A stretch of DNA of 18,123 nt from Lachnospiraceae bacterium UBA7054 (lineage in GTDB: Bacteria > Bacillota > Clostridia > Lachnospirales > Lachnospiraceae), in contig DLAF01000010.1 in the NCBI GenBank assembly GCA_002492725.1, positions 1 through 18,123 of the forward strand. The letters run 5' to 3'. Below, one piece after another: positions 7,881 through 14,224 of this stretch; the first letter of the stretch is position 1; the number at the start of each line of letters is the position of its first letter. Under the pieces are notes generated by a model that saw only the letters and a list, made by a program, of their open reading frames with translations, was not told the origin of the DNA and ran no database searches. A program made the translations under genes and the position numbers.

Positions 7881-9218
7881 TTATTTGGCTAAATTTGCAA
7901 ACTTTGTGAAATCAGGCAGCCACACCAGCTCAACAGTGCCGATGGGGCCGTTTCTCTGCTTTGCGATGATGATTTCCGCGATGCCCTTTTTCTCGGTATC
8001 TTTGTTATAATAATCGTCACGGTAAATGAACATCACCACGTCGGCATCCTGCTCGATGGCTCCCGATTCACGCAGATCCGAAAGCATGGGCCTGTGATCG
8101 GGCCGCTGTTCCACCGCACGGGAAAGCTGTGACAGCGCCACCACCGGCACCCGCAGCTCTCTGGCCAGAGCTTTCAGAGAACGGGAGATATCGGATATCT
8201 CCTGCTGCCTGGAATCGGTGGAGCGGCCGCTCCCCGACATAAGCTGTAAATAATCGATGATGACCATTTCCAGATTGTGCTCCAGCTTATATTTACGGCA
8301 CTTGGAGCGAAGCTCCGAAACACTGATGCCGGGCGTATCGTCTATGATCAGGTTTGACTTGCCGATCTCGGCCGCGCTCTCGATCAGCTTTTCCCAATCC
8401 GTATCCGAAAGATTGCCCGTCCGCAAATGTTGGGAATCCACTTTCGCCTCCATGGCAAAAAGGCGGCTTACAAGCTGTTCTTTGGACATCTCCAGGCTGA
8501 ACACGGCTACGGTCTTATGTTGCTTAAAGGCCACATACTCAGCCACATTCAGGACGAAGGCTGTCTTCCCCATGGAAGGACGCGCCGCAATCAGGATCAG
8601 GTCGGAAGGCTGTAACCCCGCGGTCTTGTAATCCAGATCAAGAAAGCCCGTTGCCACGCCTGTGACGTTGCCCTTATTGCGGGAAGCGCGCTCGATGTTA
8701 TCCATCACATCCATCACAATCTGCCTGATGGGAACGAACTCACCGCCGCCGCGCCGCTGAACCAGATCGAACACCCGCTTCTCCGTATCTTCAAGAATGG
8801 TTTCCAGGCTTTCCTTGCCGACGTAGCAGTCGTTAGCAATCTCCTCATTCAGACGGATCAGCTTTCTTAAAACCGCCTTTTCCGCTACGATTCCCGCATA
8901 ATACTTGACGTTGGCCGAAGTCGGAACCGCTGTGATCAAATCCCTGATAAATTCGGGACTGGCAACTTCGGGCGGGACATCCTTTTCTTTCAGGCGGTCC
9001 TGTAATGTTACCGGATCCACCGGCTTTCCCTCGTCGTTCAGCTCCCGCATGGCGTCAAAGAGGACGCCGTACTGCTTACTGTAAAAATCCTCCGAAGTCA
9101 CGATCTCCGAGGCGGTCACAATGGCCTCCGCATCCATGATCATGGCACCGATGACGGACTGCTCCGCCTCTATGCTGTGGGGCAATATTCTTTTTAATAG
9201 AGCTTCTTCTGCCGCCAT
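7881..9218 (-). CDS. dnaB: Replicative DNA helicase DnaB
   Basis: 445 residues, full length for the bacterial hexameric fork helicase (DnaC in Bacillus naming), which unwinds DNA 5' to 3' with ATP and recruits primase. The N-terminal domain starts HSIEAEQSVIGAMI (14-27). The RecA-like motor has Walker A ARPSMGKT (212-219), catalytic Glu243 in SLEM, Walker B MVIIDYLQL (318-326) with Asp322, the SQLSRAVEQRP arginine-finger region (363-373) and the SDLRESGAIEQDADVV motif (380-395). The start is taken as ATG 9218, which overlaps the rplI stop by one base (TGATG) and has GAGGAG five bases upstream within rplI; a TTG one codon earlier is less likely. The overlap implies translational coupling. No intein or other insertion interrupts the motor domain. 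Confidence 0.97.
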   Translation of the reverse strand: MAAEEALLKRILPHSIEAEQSVIGAMIMDAEAIVTASEIVTSEDFYSKQYGVLFDAMRELNDEGKPVDPVTLQDRLKEKDVPPEVASPEFIRDLITAVPTSANVKYYAGIVAEKAVLRKLIRLNEEIANDCYVGKESLETILEDTEKRVFDLVQRRGGGEFVPIRQIVMDVMDNIERASRNKGNVTGVATGFLDLDYKTAGLQPSDLILIAARPSMGKTAFVLNVAEYVAFKQHKTVAVFSLEMSKEQLVSRLFAMEAKVDSQHLRTGNLSDTDWEKLIESAAEIGKSNLIIDDTPGISVSELRSKCRKYKLEHNLEMVIIDYLQLMSGSGRSTDSRQQEISDISRSLKALARELRVPVVALSQLSRAVEQRPDHRPMLSDLRESGAIEQDADVVMFIYRDDYYNKDTEKKGIAEIIIAKQRNGPIGTVELVWLPDFTKFANLAK

Positions 9219-9667
9219 CAAGACTCCTCGACTACTTTTACTTTTAACTTCCCTGTCACCTTCGGATGAAGCTTTACGCCCACCTCGTATGCGCCGAGCG
9301 CTTTCAAAGGTTCCGGCAGCTGGATTTTTTTCTTGTCAAGTTCCAGATCGCACTGATCCTTTGCCGCCTGTGCAATTTCTTTGGAAGAGACAGAGCCGAA
9401 AGCCCTGCCGCCTTCGCCGGACTTGATCTTTACCACCACTTCCTTCGTCTCAAGAAGCTGTGCCAAGTCCTTTGCTGCTGCCAGCTGCTCCGCGGCCACC
9501 TTGTCAGCGTTAGCTTTCTGAAGCTTTAAATCGTTTTTATTTTGTGCATTTGCTTCCACGCCCAGCTTCTTCGGCAGTACAAAGTTGCGCGCATAACCGT
9601 CACTGACTTTCACGATATCGCCCTTCTTCCCGAGCGATTTTACATCTTCCAGTAATATGATTTCCAT
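9218..9667 (-). CDS. rplI: 50S ribosomal protein L9
   Basis: 149 residues, normal length. The N-terminal 23S rRNA-binding domain is clear: MEIILLEDVKSLGKKGDIVK followed by VSDGYARNFVLPKKLGVEA. Then comes the long connecting helix (about 41-75) and the C-terminal domain with GGRAFGSVSSKEIA. L9 binds the L1-stalk base of the large subunit and helps keep reading frame. GGGAGG lies five to six bases before the ATG at 9667. It starts 15 bases after the gdpP stop, and its own stop codon overlaps the dnaB start. The gdpP-rplI-dnaB order is the standard Firmicutes arrangement. Confidence 0.97.
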   Translation of the reverse strand: MEIILLEDVKSLGKKGDIVKVSDGYARNFVLPKKLGVEANAQNKNDLKLQKANADKVAAEQLAAAKDLAQLLETKEVVVKIKSGEGGRAFGSVSSKEIAQAAKDQCDLELDKKKIQLPEPLKALGAYEVGVKLHPKVTGKLKVKVVEES

Positions 9668-9682
9668 AATTTCCTCCCATGT

Positions 9683-11746
9683 TTAATCAGCGTCGAGTTC
9701 GCCTTCCTCGATCATCGCATCCAGCGTCCTCTTAATGCTCTCAATGCCTTCCTCGATTGTACCGTTTTCAAGCTGTGCACCCGCCACGTTCAGGTGGCCG
9801 CCGCCGCCCATTCTCTCCATGATGACCTGCACGTTTACCTCGTCGATAGACCGTGCGCTGATGTATATAATTCCGTTATATCTCGTCAGGATAAAGCTGG
9901 CCTTGATTCCCTTGATATTGAGAAGCTCGTTGGCTGCCTGCGCACCGACAACGGTGGGGCTGGCCACATCTTCGCCCGTGCAGATGGAAATCGCGTAATA
10001 CCGCCTGTAAATCTCGGCTTGGCTGACCGCATCCGCCTTTGCCTTATATTCCGCGGCATCGTCTCTAAAAAGCTTGCGCACGCGGGTCACATCCGCGCCG
10101 TTCCTGCGCAGATAAGCCGCTGCCTCAAAGGTTCTGACGCCCGTTTTGGTCATAAAGTTATTGGTGTCAATCATAATGCCAGAATACATACAGTCGGCTT
10201 CCTCAGGCCGCAGCCGCAAATCGTCGCTGATGTACTGCAAAATCTCCGAAACCATCTCGCAGGCAGAAGAAGCATAGGCCTCGATATAGGAGAGGGTCGC
10301 GTTTTCAATGATCTCTGTGCCCTGTCTGTGGTGGTCTAAGACCACAATGGATTTACAGCGCTTTAACAGTTCGGGACATTCCGTAATGCTGGGTTTATTC
10401 ACATCGACGACTACCAGCACCGCGTTGTTTCCCACTGTTTCCAAGGCAAACTGGCTGCTTACGATCATATCTTCCGCGTATTCTTCCCTGTCGCGGAACA
10501 TTTCCACCATAGGCTGCATGGAGCTTGTCACGTCGTTTAATACAATATGCGCTTTTTTATCCAAAGCCTGCGCAACGCGGTAAATACCGATGGAGGCACC
10601 GAAGCTGTCCACATCGCCGATGCGGTGTCCCATCACATAGACTTCATCCTTGACGGAGATAATCTCGCGCAGGGCATGCGCCTTCACTCTTGCCTTGACA
10701 CGGGTGCTCTTTTCAATCTGCTGACTCTTCCCGCCGTAGTAGATCACATTTTCAGGCACCTTTACCACTGCCTGGTCGCCGCCGCGTCCCAGGGCAATAT
10801 CAATGGCGTTTCTGGCGAACTCGTAATTCTGCGCATAGGAGAGGCCGTTTAAGCCCATGCCGATGCTAATGGTGACCGCCATTTCATTGCCGATATTGAC
10901 GGTCTTTACATCTTCCAGCAGATCAAAACGGTTCTCGCGCAGATGGTTCGCCGCTTCCTTGCGCATGATGACCAGATACTTGTCCTTCTCAAGCTTCTTG
11001 CAGATACCGTCCAGCGCGGCAATGTATTTGTTTACCTTTCGGTCGATGAGGGCAATCAGGAGGGAACGTCTCACCTCCTCCACGCTCTCAAGCGCCTCCT
11101 CGTAGTTGTCTAAGTAAATGAGCGCTACGGCAAGGGACTGGTCGTCCACTTCCTTTAAGGCAATCTGCAGCGCGGTCTCGTCAAACAGATACAGGGCGAT
11201 CAGATAGCCGTCATAACCCTGCGCTTCGATGATATCACTGTTTTCCGCCATCTCTTTTAAGGAGATTTTTTTCAGCTTCGCAAGGTAAGTCCCGTTTTCG
11301 TATTCCACACGAAACTCTACCTCATCTTCCGTATCTTCCTGTCCGGGGAGCTTGTCCTTTGTAATGGAGGAAAAGAGGGCTGTCACAGACTTGTGAAATC
11401 CCTTTTCCTGGTGCGTGAGCTTTTCAAAGGCGATATTTGTCCAGATGATCTTGCCCGTATCATCCAAAAGGGCATGCGGCAGTTCCAAATCCCGCAAAAG
11501 CCTGCGCTGAATCTGCCCGTATTGCGTGGCGAAGCTGATCAGCTCATTCATGATAATGGGTTTATTGTAGAGCATCATCGCCAGCACGATCGCGATATAG
11601 AAGAGCAGATAAGCGGTGATCACAAGCCCTGCCCGATAGTCCAGCATGTAGACCAAAATATCCACGACCGCGAGCAAAAAACCCAGATATAAGGAGGACT
11701 GCAGATATGACTTCATCCTCCCCTTTAGCTTAACCGTATTTTTCAT
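9683..11746 (-). CDS. gdpP: Cyclic-di-AMP phosphodiesterase GdpP (membrane DHH/DHHA1 protein)
   Basis: 687 residues from ATG 11746 (GAGGA upstream; a TTG four codons earlier is inside that ribosome binding site). Domains: two transmembrane segments (about 17-37 and 40-60), a PAS-like domain (about 85-165), a degenerate GGDEF domain (about 200-330) in which the GGDEF loop reads EKDKY, then DHH and DHHA1. The metal and catalytic residues are all present: H374, D378, D380 (GHRIGDVD), D448 (VVDVNKPS), DHH at 471-473, D527 (MIDTNN) and GGGGH at 647-651. GdpP hydrolyses c-di-AMP to pApA and so influences potassium and osmotic balance, cell-wall stress and beta-lactam tolerance. It heads a three-gene unit with rplI and dnaB, as in many Bacillota. 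Confidence 0.95.
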   Translation of the reverse strand: MKNTVKLKGRMKSYLQSSLYLGFLLAVVDILVYMLDYRAGLVITAYLLFYIAIVLAMMLYNKPIIMNELISFATQYGQIQRRLLRDLELPHALLDDTGKIIWTNIAFEKLTHQEKGFHKSVTALFSSITKDKLPGQEDTEDEVEFRVEYENGTYLAKLKKISLKEMAENSDIIEAQGYDGYLIALYLFDETALQIALKEVDDQSLAVALIYLDNYEEALESVEEVRRSLLIALIDRKVNKYIAALDGICKKLEKDKYLVIMRKEAANHLRENRFDLLEDVKTVNIGNEMAVTISIGMGLNGLSYAQNYEFARNAIDIALGRGGDQAVVKVPENVIYYGGKSQQIEKSTRVKARVKAHALREIISVKDEVYVMGHRIGDVDSFGASIGIYRVAQALDKKAHIVLNDVTSSMQPMVEMFRDREEYAEDMIVSSQFALETVGNNAVLVVVDVNKPSITECPELLKRCKSIVVLDHHRQGTEIIENATLSYIEAYASSACEMVSEILQYISDDLRLRPEEADCMYSGIMIDTNNFMTKTGVRTFEAAAYLRRNGADVTRVRKLFRDDAAEYKAKADAVSQAEIYRRYYAISICTGEDVASPTVVGAQAANELLNIKGIKASFILTRYNGIIYISARSIDEVNVQVIMERMGGGGHLNVAGAQLENGTIEEGIESIKRTLDAMIEEGELDAD

Positions 11747-11827
11747 AGGATTCCTCAATCGCTCTCATGTGTTTCCAAGCGATTTCTTTCAATATGCATA
11801 ATATTTGAAAAATATCATACCTTATTT

Positions 11828-11836
11828 AGTATAGCA
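11828..11836 (-). promoter_or_regulatory. Extended -10 promoter for gdpP-rplI-dnaB
   Basis: On the minus strand the sequence reads TGCTATACT (11836-11828), an extended -10 element. No good -35 is found at 17 bases; TTGGTG is present but 23 bases away. It lies between the rpsR terminator and the gdpP start, about 80 bases upstream of the ATG. Confidence 0.4.
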
Positions 11837-11903
11837 TTTTTTCGGAGAGACTGCTACACCAATATATTGAGGTTTTTCGCGAAGAATTGACAGAATGTGG
11901 TAT

Positions 11904-11938
11904 AAAGAAAGGAACCGAATGTCAAAACACCCGATTCC
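11904..11938 (-). terminator. Intrinsic terminator of the rpsF-ssb-rpsR operon
   Basis: On the minus strand GGAATCG (11938-11932) pairs with CGGTTCC (11917-11911) over a 14-base loop, with one G-U pair. It is followed by TTTCTTT. It sits 14 bases after the rpsR stop, so gdpP needs its own promoter. Confidence 0.6.
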
Positions 11939-11951
11939 TGCTCTTTACTGA

Positions 11952-12212
11952 TTAATCCTGCACATAAGGCATGATCGCCAAATGTCTCGCCCTCTTGATT
12001 GCAACGGTAAGCGCTCTCTGGTGCTTTGCGCAATTGCCGGTGATTCTTCTGGGAAGGATCTTGCCCCGCTCGGAAATGTATCTGCGAAGCTTGGCGCTGT
12101 CCTTGTAATCGATCACGTTATCTTTGCCACAGAATACGCAGACCTTTTTCCTCCTGCGCATCCCTCCCTTTTTCTTAGGGAAATCCGGCTTTTCAGATTT
12201 ATTGAATGCCAT
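11952..12212 (-). CDS. rpsR: 30S ribosomal protein S18
   Basis: 86 residues with the conserved S18 core: RRYISERGKILPRRITGNCA at 43-62, then HQRALTVAIKRARHLAIMPY. S18 pairs with S6 on the platform of the small subunit. This copy keeps candidate zinc ligands C25, C28, C61 and H64 (CVFC and CAKH), the zinc-containing version of S18. GGAGGT lies six bases before the ATG. It is the last gene of the rpsF-ssb-rpsR unit, 26 bases after ssb, followed by a terminator. Confidence 0.97.
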   Translation of the reverse strand: MAFNKSEKPDFPKKKGGMRRRKKVCVFCGKDNVIDYKDSAKLRRYISERGKILPRRITGNCAKHQRALTVAIKRARHLAIMPYVQD

Positions 12213-12238
12213 AATCTTACCTCCATTCTAAACTCAGG

Positions 12239-12682
12239 TTAGTTGAACGGCAGTTCCTCGTCGATCCCGTCAGGAATGTTCATAAAGCCGTCTCCTGCGG
12301 CCACAGGTGCGGCTTCGGTCCTGGGTGCGGGTGCATATCCGCCATCCCCTGCGGAAGCATTCTTGCTCTCCGCAAACTCCTGATCCTCCACAACTACATC
12401 TGTGGTATACACCTTAACGCCGTCCTTATTCGTGTAGCTTCCTGTCTGGATACGGCCCGTAACTGCGATTTTTGTGCCCTTGTGGAGATACTTCTCGGCA
12501 AATTCGCCCGATCTTCCAAAAGCGACACAGTTGATAAAATCTGCCGTCTGGTCATCGTTATTACGCGTAAATCTGCGGTCCACCGCCAGCGTGTATCTGG
12601 CAACCGCCGTCGCGTTTTCCCCCTGGGAATATCTCACCTCAGGGTCTCTTGTCAATCTTCCCATCAAAATAACTTTATTCAT
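12239..12682 (-). CDS. ssb: Single-stranded DNA-binding protein
   Basis: 147 residues. The N-terminal OB fold starts MNKVILMGRLTRDPEVRYSQ and contains FINCVAFGRSGEFAEKYLHK (50-69) and VTGRIQTGSYTNKDG, all typical of bacterial SSB. A flexible Gly/Ala/Pro-rich linker (about 110-135) leads to the acidic tip DEELPFN, which recruits replication and repair partners. The usual tip ends in Pro-Phe; here one Asn follows. AGAGGT lies six bases before the ATG. It sits 15 bases after rpsF and 26 bases before rpsR, the classic arrangement that couples SSB supply to S6/S18 synthesis. Confidence 0.97.
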   Translation of the reverse strand: MNKVILMGRLTRDPEVRYSQGENATAVARYTLAVDRRFTRNNDDQTADFINCVAFGRSGEFAEKYLHKGTKIAVTGRIQTGSYTNKDGVKVYTTDVVVEDQEFAESKNASAGDGGYAPAPRTEAAPVAAGDGFMNIPDGIDEELPFN

Positions 12683-12697
12683 TCGAATACCTCTTTC

Positions 12698-12988
12698 TTA
12701 TTTCTCGTCTTGTCTGACGCACAGGTATCGGATGACGTTGTCCATGATGCGCATACGGCTCTCGATCTCACCGGGAGCAGTGCTCTCAGCTTCGAACCGG
12801 ATGAAGTAATAAAAAGCCTCTTTCATCTTATCGATCTCGTAAGCGAGTCTTTTCTTACCCCAGTCGTCCACTTCCGTGATCTTTCCGCCGAACCGCTCCA
12901 CCAGAGCTTTCACTTTCTCTACAACAGCGGCGCGCTCGTCATCTTCGATCTTAGCGGTGACAACAACGGCTAACTCATACTTGTTCAT
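12698..12988 (-). CDS. rpsF: 30S ribosomal protein S6
   Basis: 96 residues, normal length. It begins MNKYELAVVVTAKIEDDERA and has the KITEVDDWGKKRLAYEIDK segment (55-73) and YYFIRFEAE, all diagnostic of S6, which binds 16S rRNA in the platform together with S18. A strong AAAAGGAGGT stands six to seven bases before the ATG. It is the first gene of the operon. In many bacteria the S6:S18 complex binds the rpsF leader RNA and represses translation. I could not confidently draw that conserved motif here, but the leader can hide the ribosome binding site (see the regulatory entry). Confidence 0.97.
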   Translation of the reverse strand: MNKYELAVVVTAKIEDDERAAVVEKVKALVERFGGKITEVDDWGKKRLAYEIDKMKEAFYYFIRFEAESTAPGEIESRMRIMDNVIRYLCVRQDEK

Positions 12989-13101
12989 GCTTTCTACCTC
13001 CTTTTGGTCTCTGGCCCCTTTCTTCTATATATAAGACGATATAGTATGAAGGAGCAAGGATGTATGGCGTAACGCCAATCATTAATATATCACGGGTATT
13101 T
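12989..13101 (-). promoter_or_regulatory. rpsF leader RNA with possible ribosome-site sequestration
   Basis: The predicted transcript leader is about 105 bases. CTCCTT (13054-13049 on the minus strand) is perfectly complementary to AAGGAG of the rpsF ribosome binding site (13003-12998). A small GGCG-TTA-CGCC hairpin lies upstream (13076-13066). This would allow an on/off switch of rpsF translation. S6:S18 autoregulation is established in other bacteria; its use here is inference. Confidence 0.3.
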
Positions 13102-13130
13102 ATAATAGCACAGACTTTGGAATAGTGCAA
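13102..13130 (-). promoter_or_regulatory. Promoter of the rpsF-ssb-rpsR operon
   Basis: TTGCAC (13130-13125), 17-base spacer, TATTAT (13107-13102) on the minus strand. The -35 starts only eight bases after the Uma2 stop codon. No terminator separates them, so Uma2 transcripts could read into the ribosomal operon. Confidence 0.65.
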
Positions 13131-13137
13131 GGATTTT

Positions 13138-13752
13138 TTATGGGTGATCCATTTTAGAAAAATCCACCCACAGATCCTCAAAGATCCCGACCTTTACCTT
13201 CTCCGCAAAAGAATAGCGCGCAGGTTCAAAAACAGATGCCGTCTGCTCTCCGCTCGCGTCATCTGCCAATCGGGATGCCGTTATTCCTTCCGGCCTGACT
13301 TCCTGCTCAAAATCATATACCGTAACGGTTTGGGTCTCAGGATCCACGATCCAGTATTCGCGCGCACCCGCCTCACGGTACAGCTTCACTTTCCTTTCAT
13401 AATCCATCGTTTTACTTGAGGGTGAAACGATTTCAATCATCCAGTCAGGTGCACCCTGACAGCCCTTTTCGCTTTTCTTTTCTTCATCACAGATCACGGA
13501 AATATCAGGTTCCACGTAATTCAGTTTATCTCTTTTAATGTACACCGCAAAAGGGGCGGGCATGACACGGCAAGGGCCTCTATGCTCGGTTATGAAATTC
13601 CATATTTTTGCGCTGAGAGCCATCTGAATCTCTTGATGCGCCCACGTCGGTGCATCCATCCGAAACAGTTCTCCATCAATCAGTTCCGCCCTCTCCCCTT
13701 CGGGAAGCGCCTCGATATCTGCGACCGTATACCCTTTTTCGCCTTTTAACAT
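13138..13752 (-). CDS. Uma2-family (DUF820) PD-(D/E)xK-fold protein
   Basis: 204 residues from ATG 13752. The start is chosen because GAAAGGAAGG lies seven bases upstream and because family members usually begin just before a YTVADIEALPEGERAELIDG-type segment (8-27 here). Further family signatures are EPDISVICDE (81-90, candidate catalytic Asp83), DWMIEIVSPSSK (103-114, Glu107), and KLYREAGAREYWIVDPE (123-139). These fit the restriction-endonuclease-like fold; the biological role of Uma2 proteins is largely unknown. The frame stays open upstream to ATG 13899, adding 49 purine-rich residues (Glu/Lys-rich). That ATG has no good Shine-Dalgarno sequence, so I treat 13753-13899 as leader. Upstream on the same strand is a promoter followed by a highly structured segment. 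Confidence 0.8.
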   Translation of the reverse strand: MLKGEKGYTVADIEALPEGERAELIDGELFRMDAPTWAHQEIQMALSAKIWNFITEHRGPCRVMPAPFAVYIKRDKLNYVEPDISVICDEEKKSEKGCQGAPDWMIEIVSPSSKTMDYERKVKLYREAGAREYWIVDPETQTVTVYDFEQEVRPEGITASRLADDASGEQTASVFEPARYSFAEKVKVGIFEDLWVDFSKMDHP

Positions 13753-13918
13753 CGTGAAACCTTCCTTTCGACCCGGCGTTTCCTCCGAACCTTCTATTTC
13801 CTTCATTTCTTGCGTGTTCTTCATTTCCCTTATTTCGGGAAACGTGTCCCATTCTTTTGGCTTTCTGACTTCCACTTTTCCTCCGTTCCGCATAGCCATT
13901 TGTGGCCTGCTTTTGTGC

Positions 13919-13986
13919 TGCGGCGGAGCATTTCTATGTTCCGGACGGGCTGCCCGTGGAGTCAGTTTTTAGCTGCTCCCGCCGCA
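13919..13986 (-). other. Second structured segment: long stem with inner hairpin
   Basis: TGCTCCCGCCGC plus A (13974-13986) pairs with T plus GCGGCGGAGCA (13919-13930), giving 12 bp with one bulged base. Inside lies ACGGGC-T-GCCCGT (13945-13957), extended by CC/GG across a two-base bulge. The segment directly follows the junction-like RNA on the minus strand and precedes the Uma2 gene, so the two may be one transcript. It is GC-rich compared with the flanking DNA. Confidence 0.4.
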
Positions 13987-14005
13987 TTTTCTGTTGTCAT
14001 GTTCC

Positions 14006-14103
14006 AAAAAGTGAGTAAGCGGCAGAAACTGCCTGTTGTGCGAATGCACGGATGCGCCTGTGCGGCGCGGAAGCCACGATGAGGCTTCCTAAAGTTACTC
14101 ATC
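14006..14103 (-). ncRNA. Candidate structured RNA with five-way-junction fold
   Basis: Read on the minus strand, the closing stem pairs ATGAGTAA (14102-14095) with TTACTCAC (14018-14011); the outermost pair is G-U. Inside, in order, are four perfect hairpins: GGAAGCC/GGCTTCC (14089-14083 with 14075-14069), GCGCC/GGCGC (14068-14064 with 14058-14054), GTGC/GCAC (14049-14046 with 14041-14038), and GGCAG/CTGCC (14033-14029 with 14025-14021, three-base loop). A T-run (14010-14006) follows the closing stem directly. A near-consensus promoter puts the start of transcription at about 14103, exactly at the edge of the fold. It does not have tRNA, tmRNA, RNase P or SRP signatures that I can find. It may be a free small RNA or the leader of the Uma2 gene. 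As DNA it could also be a cruciform-forming repeat. Confidence 0.5.
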
Positions 14104-14109
14104 GTAATC

Positions 14110-14138
14110 AGTATATTCTGTCATCAACTAATTGTCAA
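14110..14138 (-). promoter_or_regulatory. Near-consensus promoter upstream of the structured RNA
   Basis: On the minus strand: TTGACA (14138-14133), exactly 17 bases, TATACT (14115-14110). The -35 is perfect and the -10 matches five of six. This is the best-scoring promoter I see in the window. Its predicted start, near 14103, has no protein start close downstream. Confidence 0.75.
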
Positions 14139-14159
14139 GAAATCTTTGGAAAAACGAAA

Positions 14160-14188
14160 TGGACTTTGCCATATTCCTGTGTTATACT
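14160..14188 (+). promoter_or_regulatory. Promoter for the chemotaxis receptor gene
   Basis: TGGACT (14160-14165), 17-base spacer, TATACT (14183-14188). It ends 36 bases before the ATG at 14225. The -35 is weak (four of six). No sigma-D (TAAA/GCCGATAA) flagellar-type promoter was seen. Confidence 0.45.
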
Positions 14189-14224
14189 GAAAACAGGGGT
14201 TACATAGAGAGGGAGGTCTTTCTA

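Noticed and set aside
9794..10339. Long plus-strand frames opposite gdpP
   Set aside because: The minus strand encodes every catalytic motif of GdpP; the antisense frames show no family features.
14006..14103. A tRNA or tRNA-like gene in the structured segment
   Set aside because: There is a closing stem and several arms, but no T-loop (TTCGAxxC), no seven-base anticodon loop and no CCA-type end. The order of arms does not fit a tRNA on either strand.
14132..14224. 31-residue N-terminal extension of the chemotaxis receptor
   Set aside because: The extension lies over the promoter and the ribosome site of the ATG at 14225, and that ATG gives a normal receptor N-terminus with the transmembrane segment at residues 8-27.
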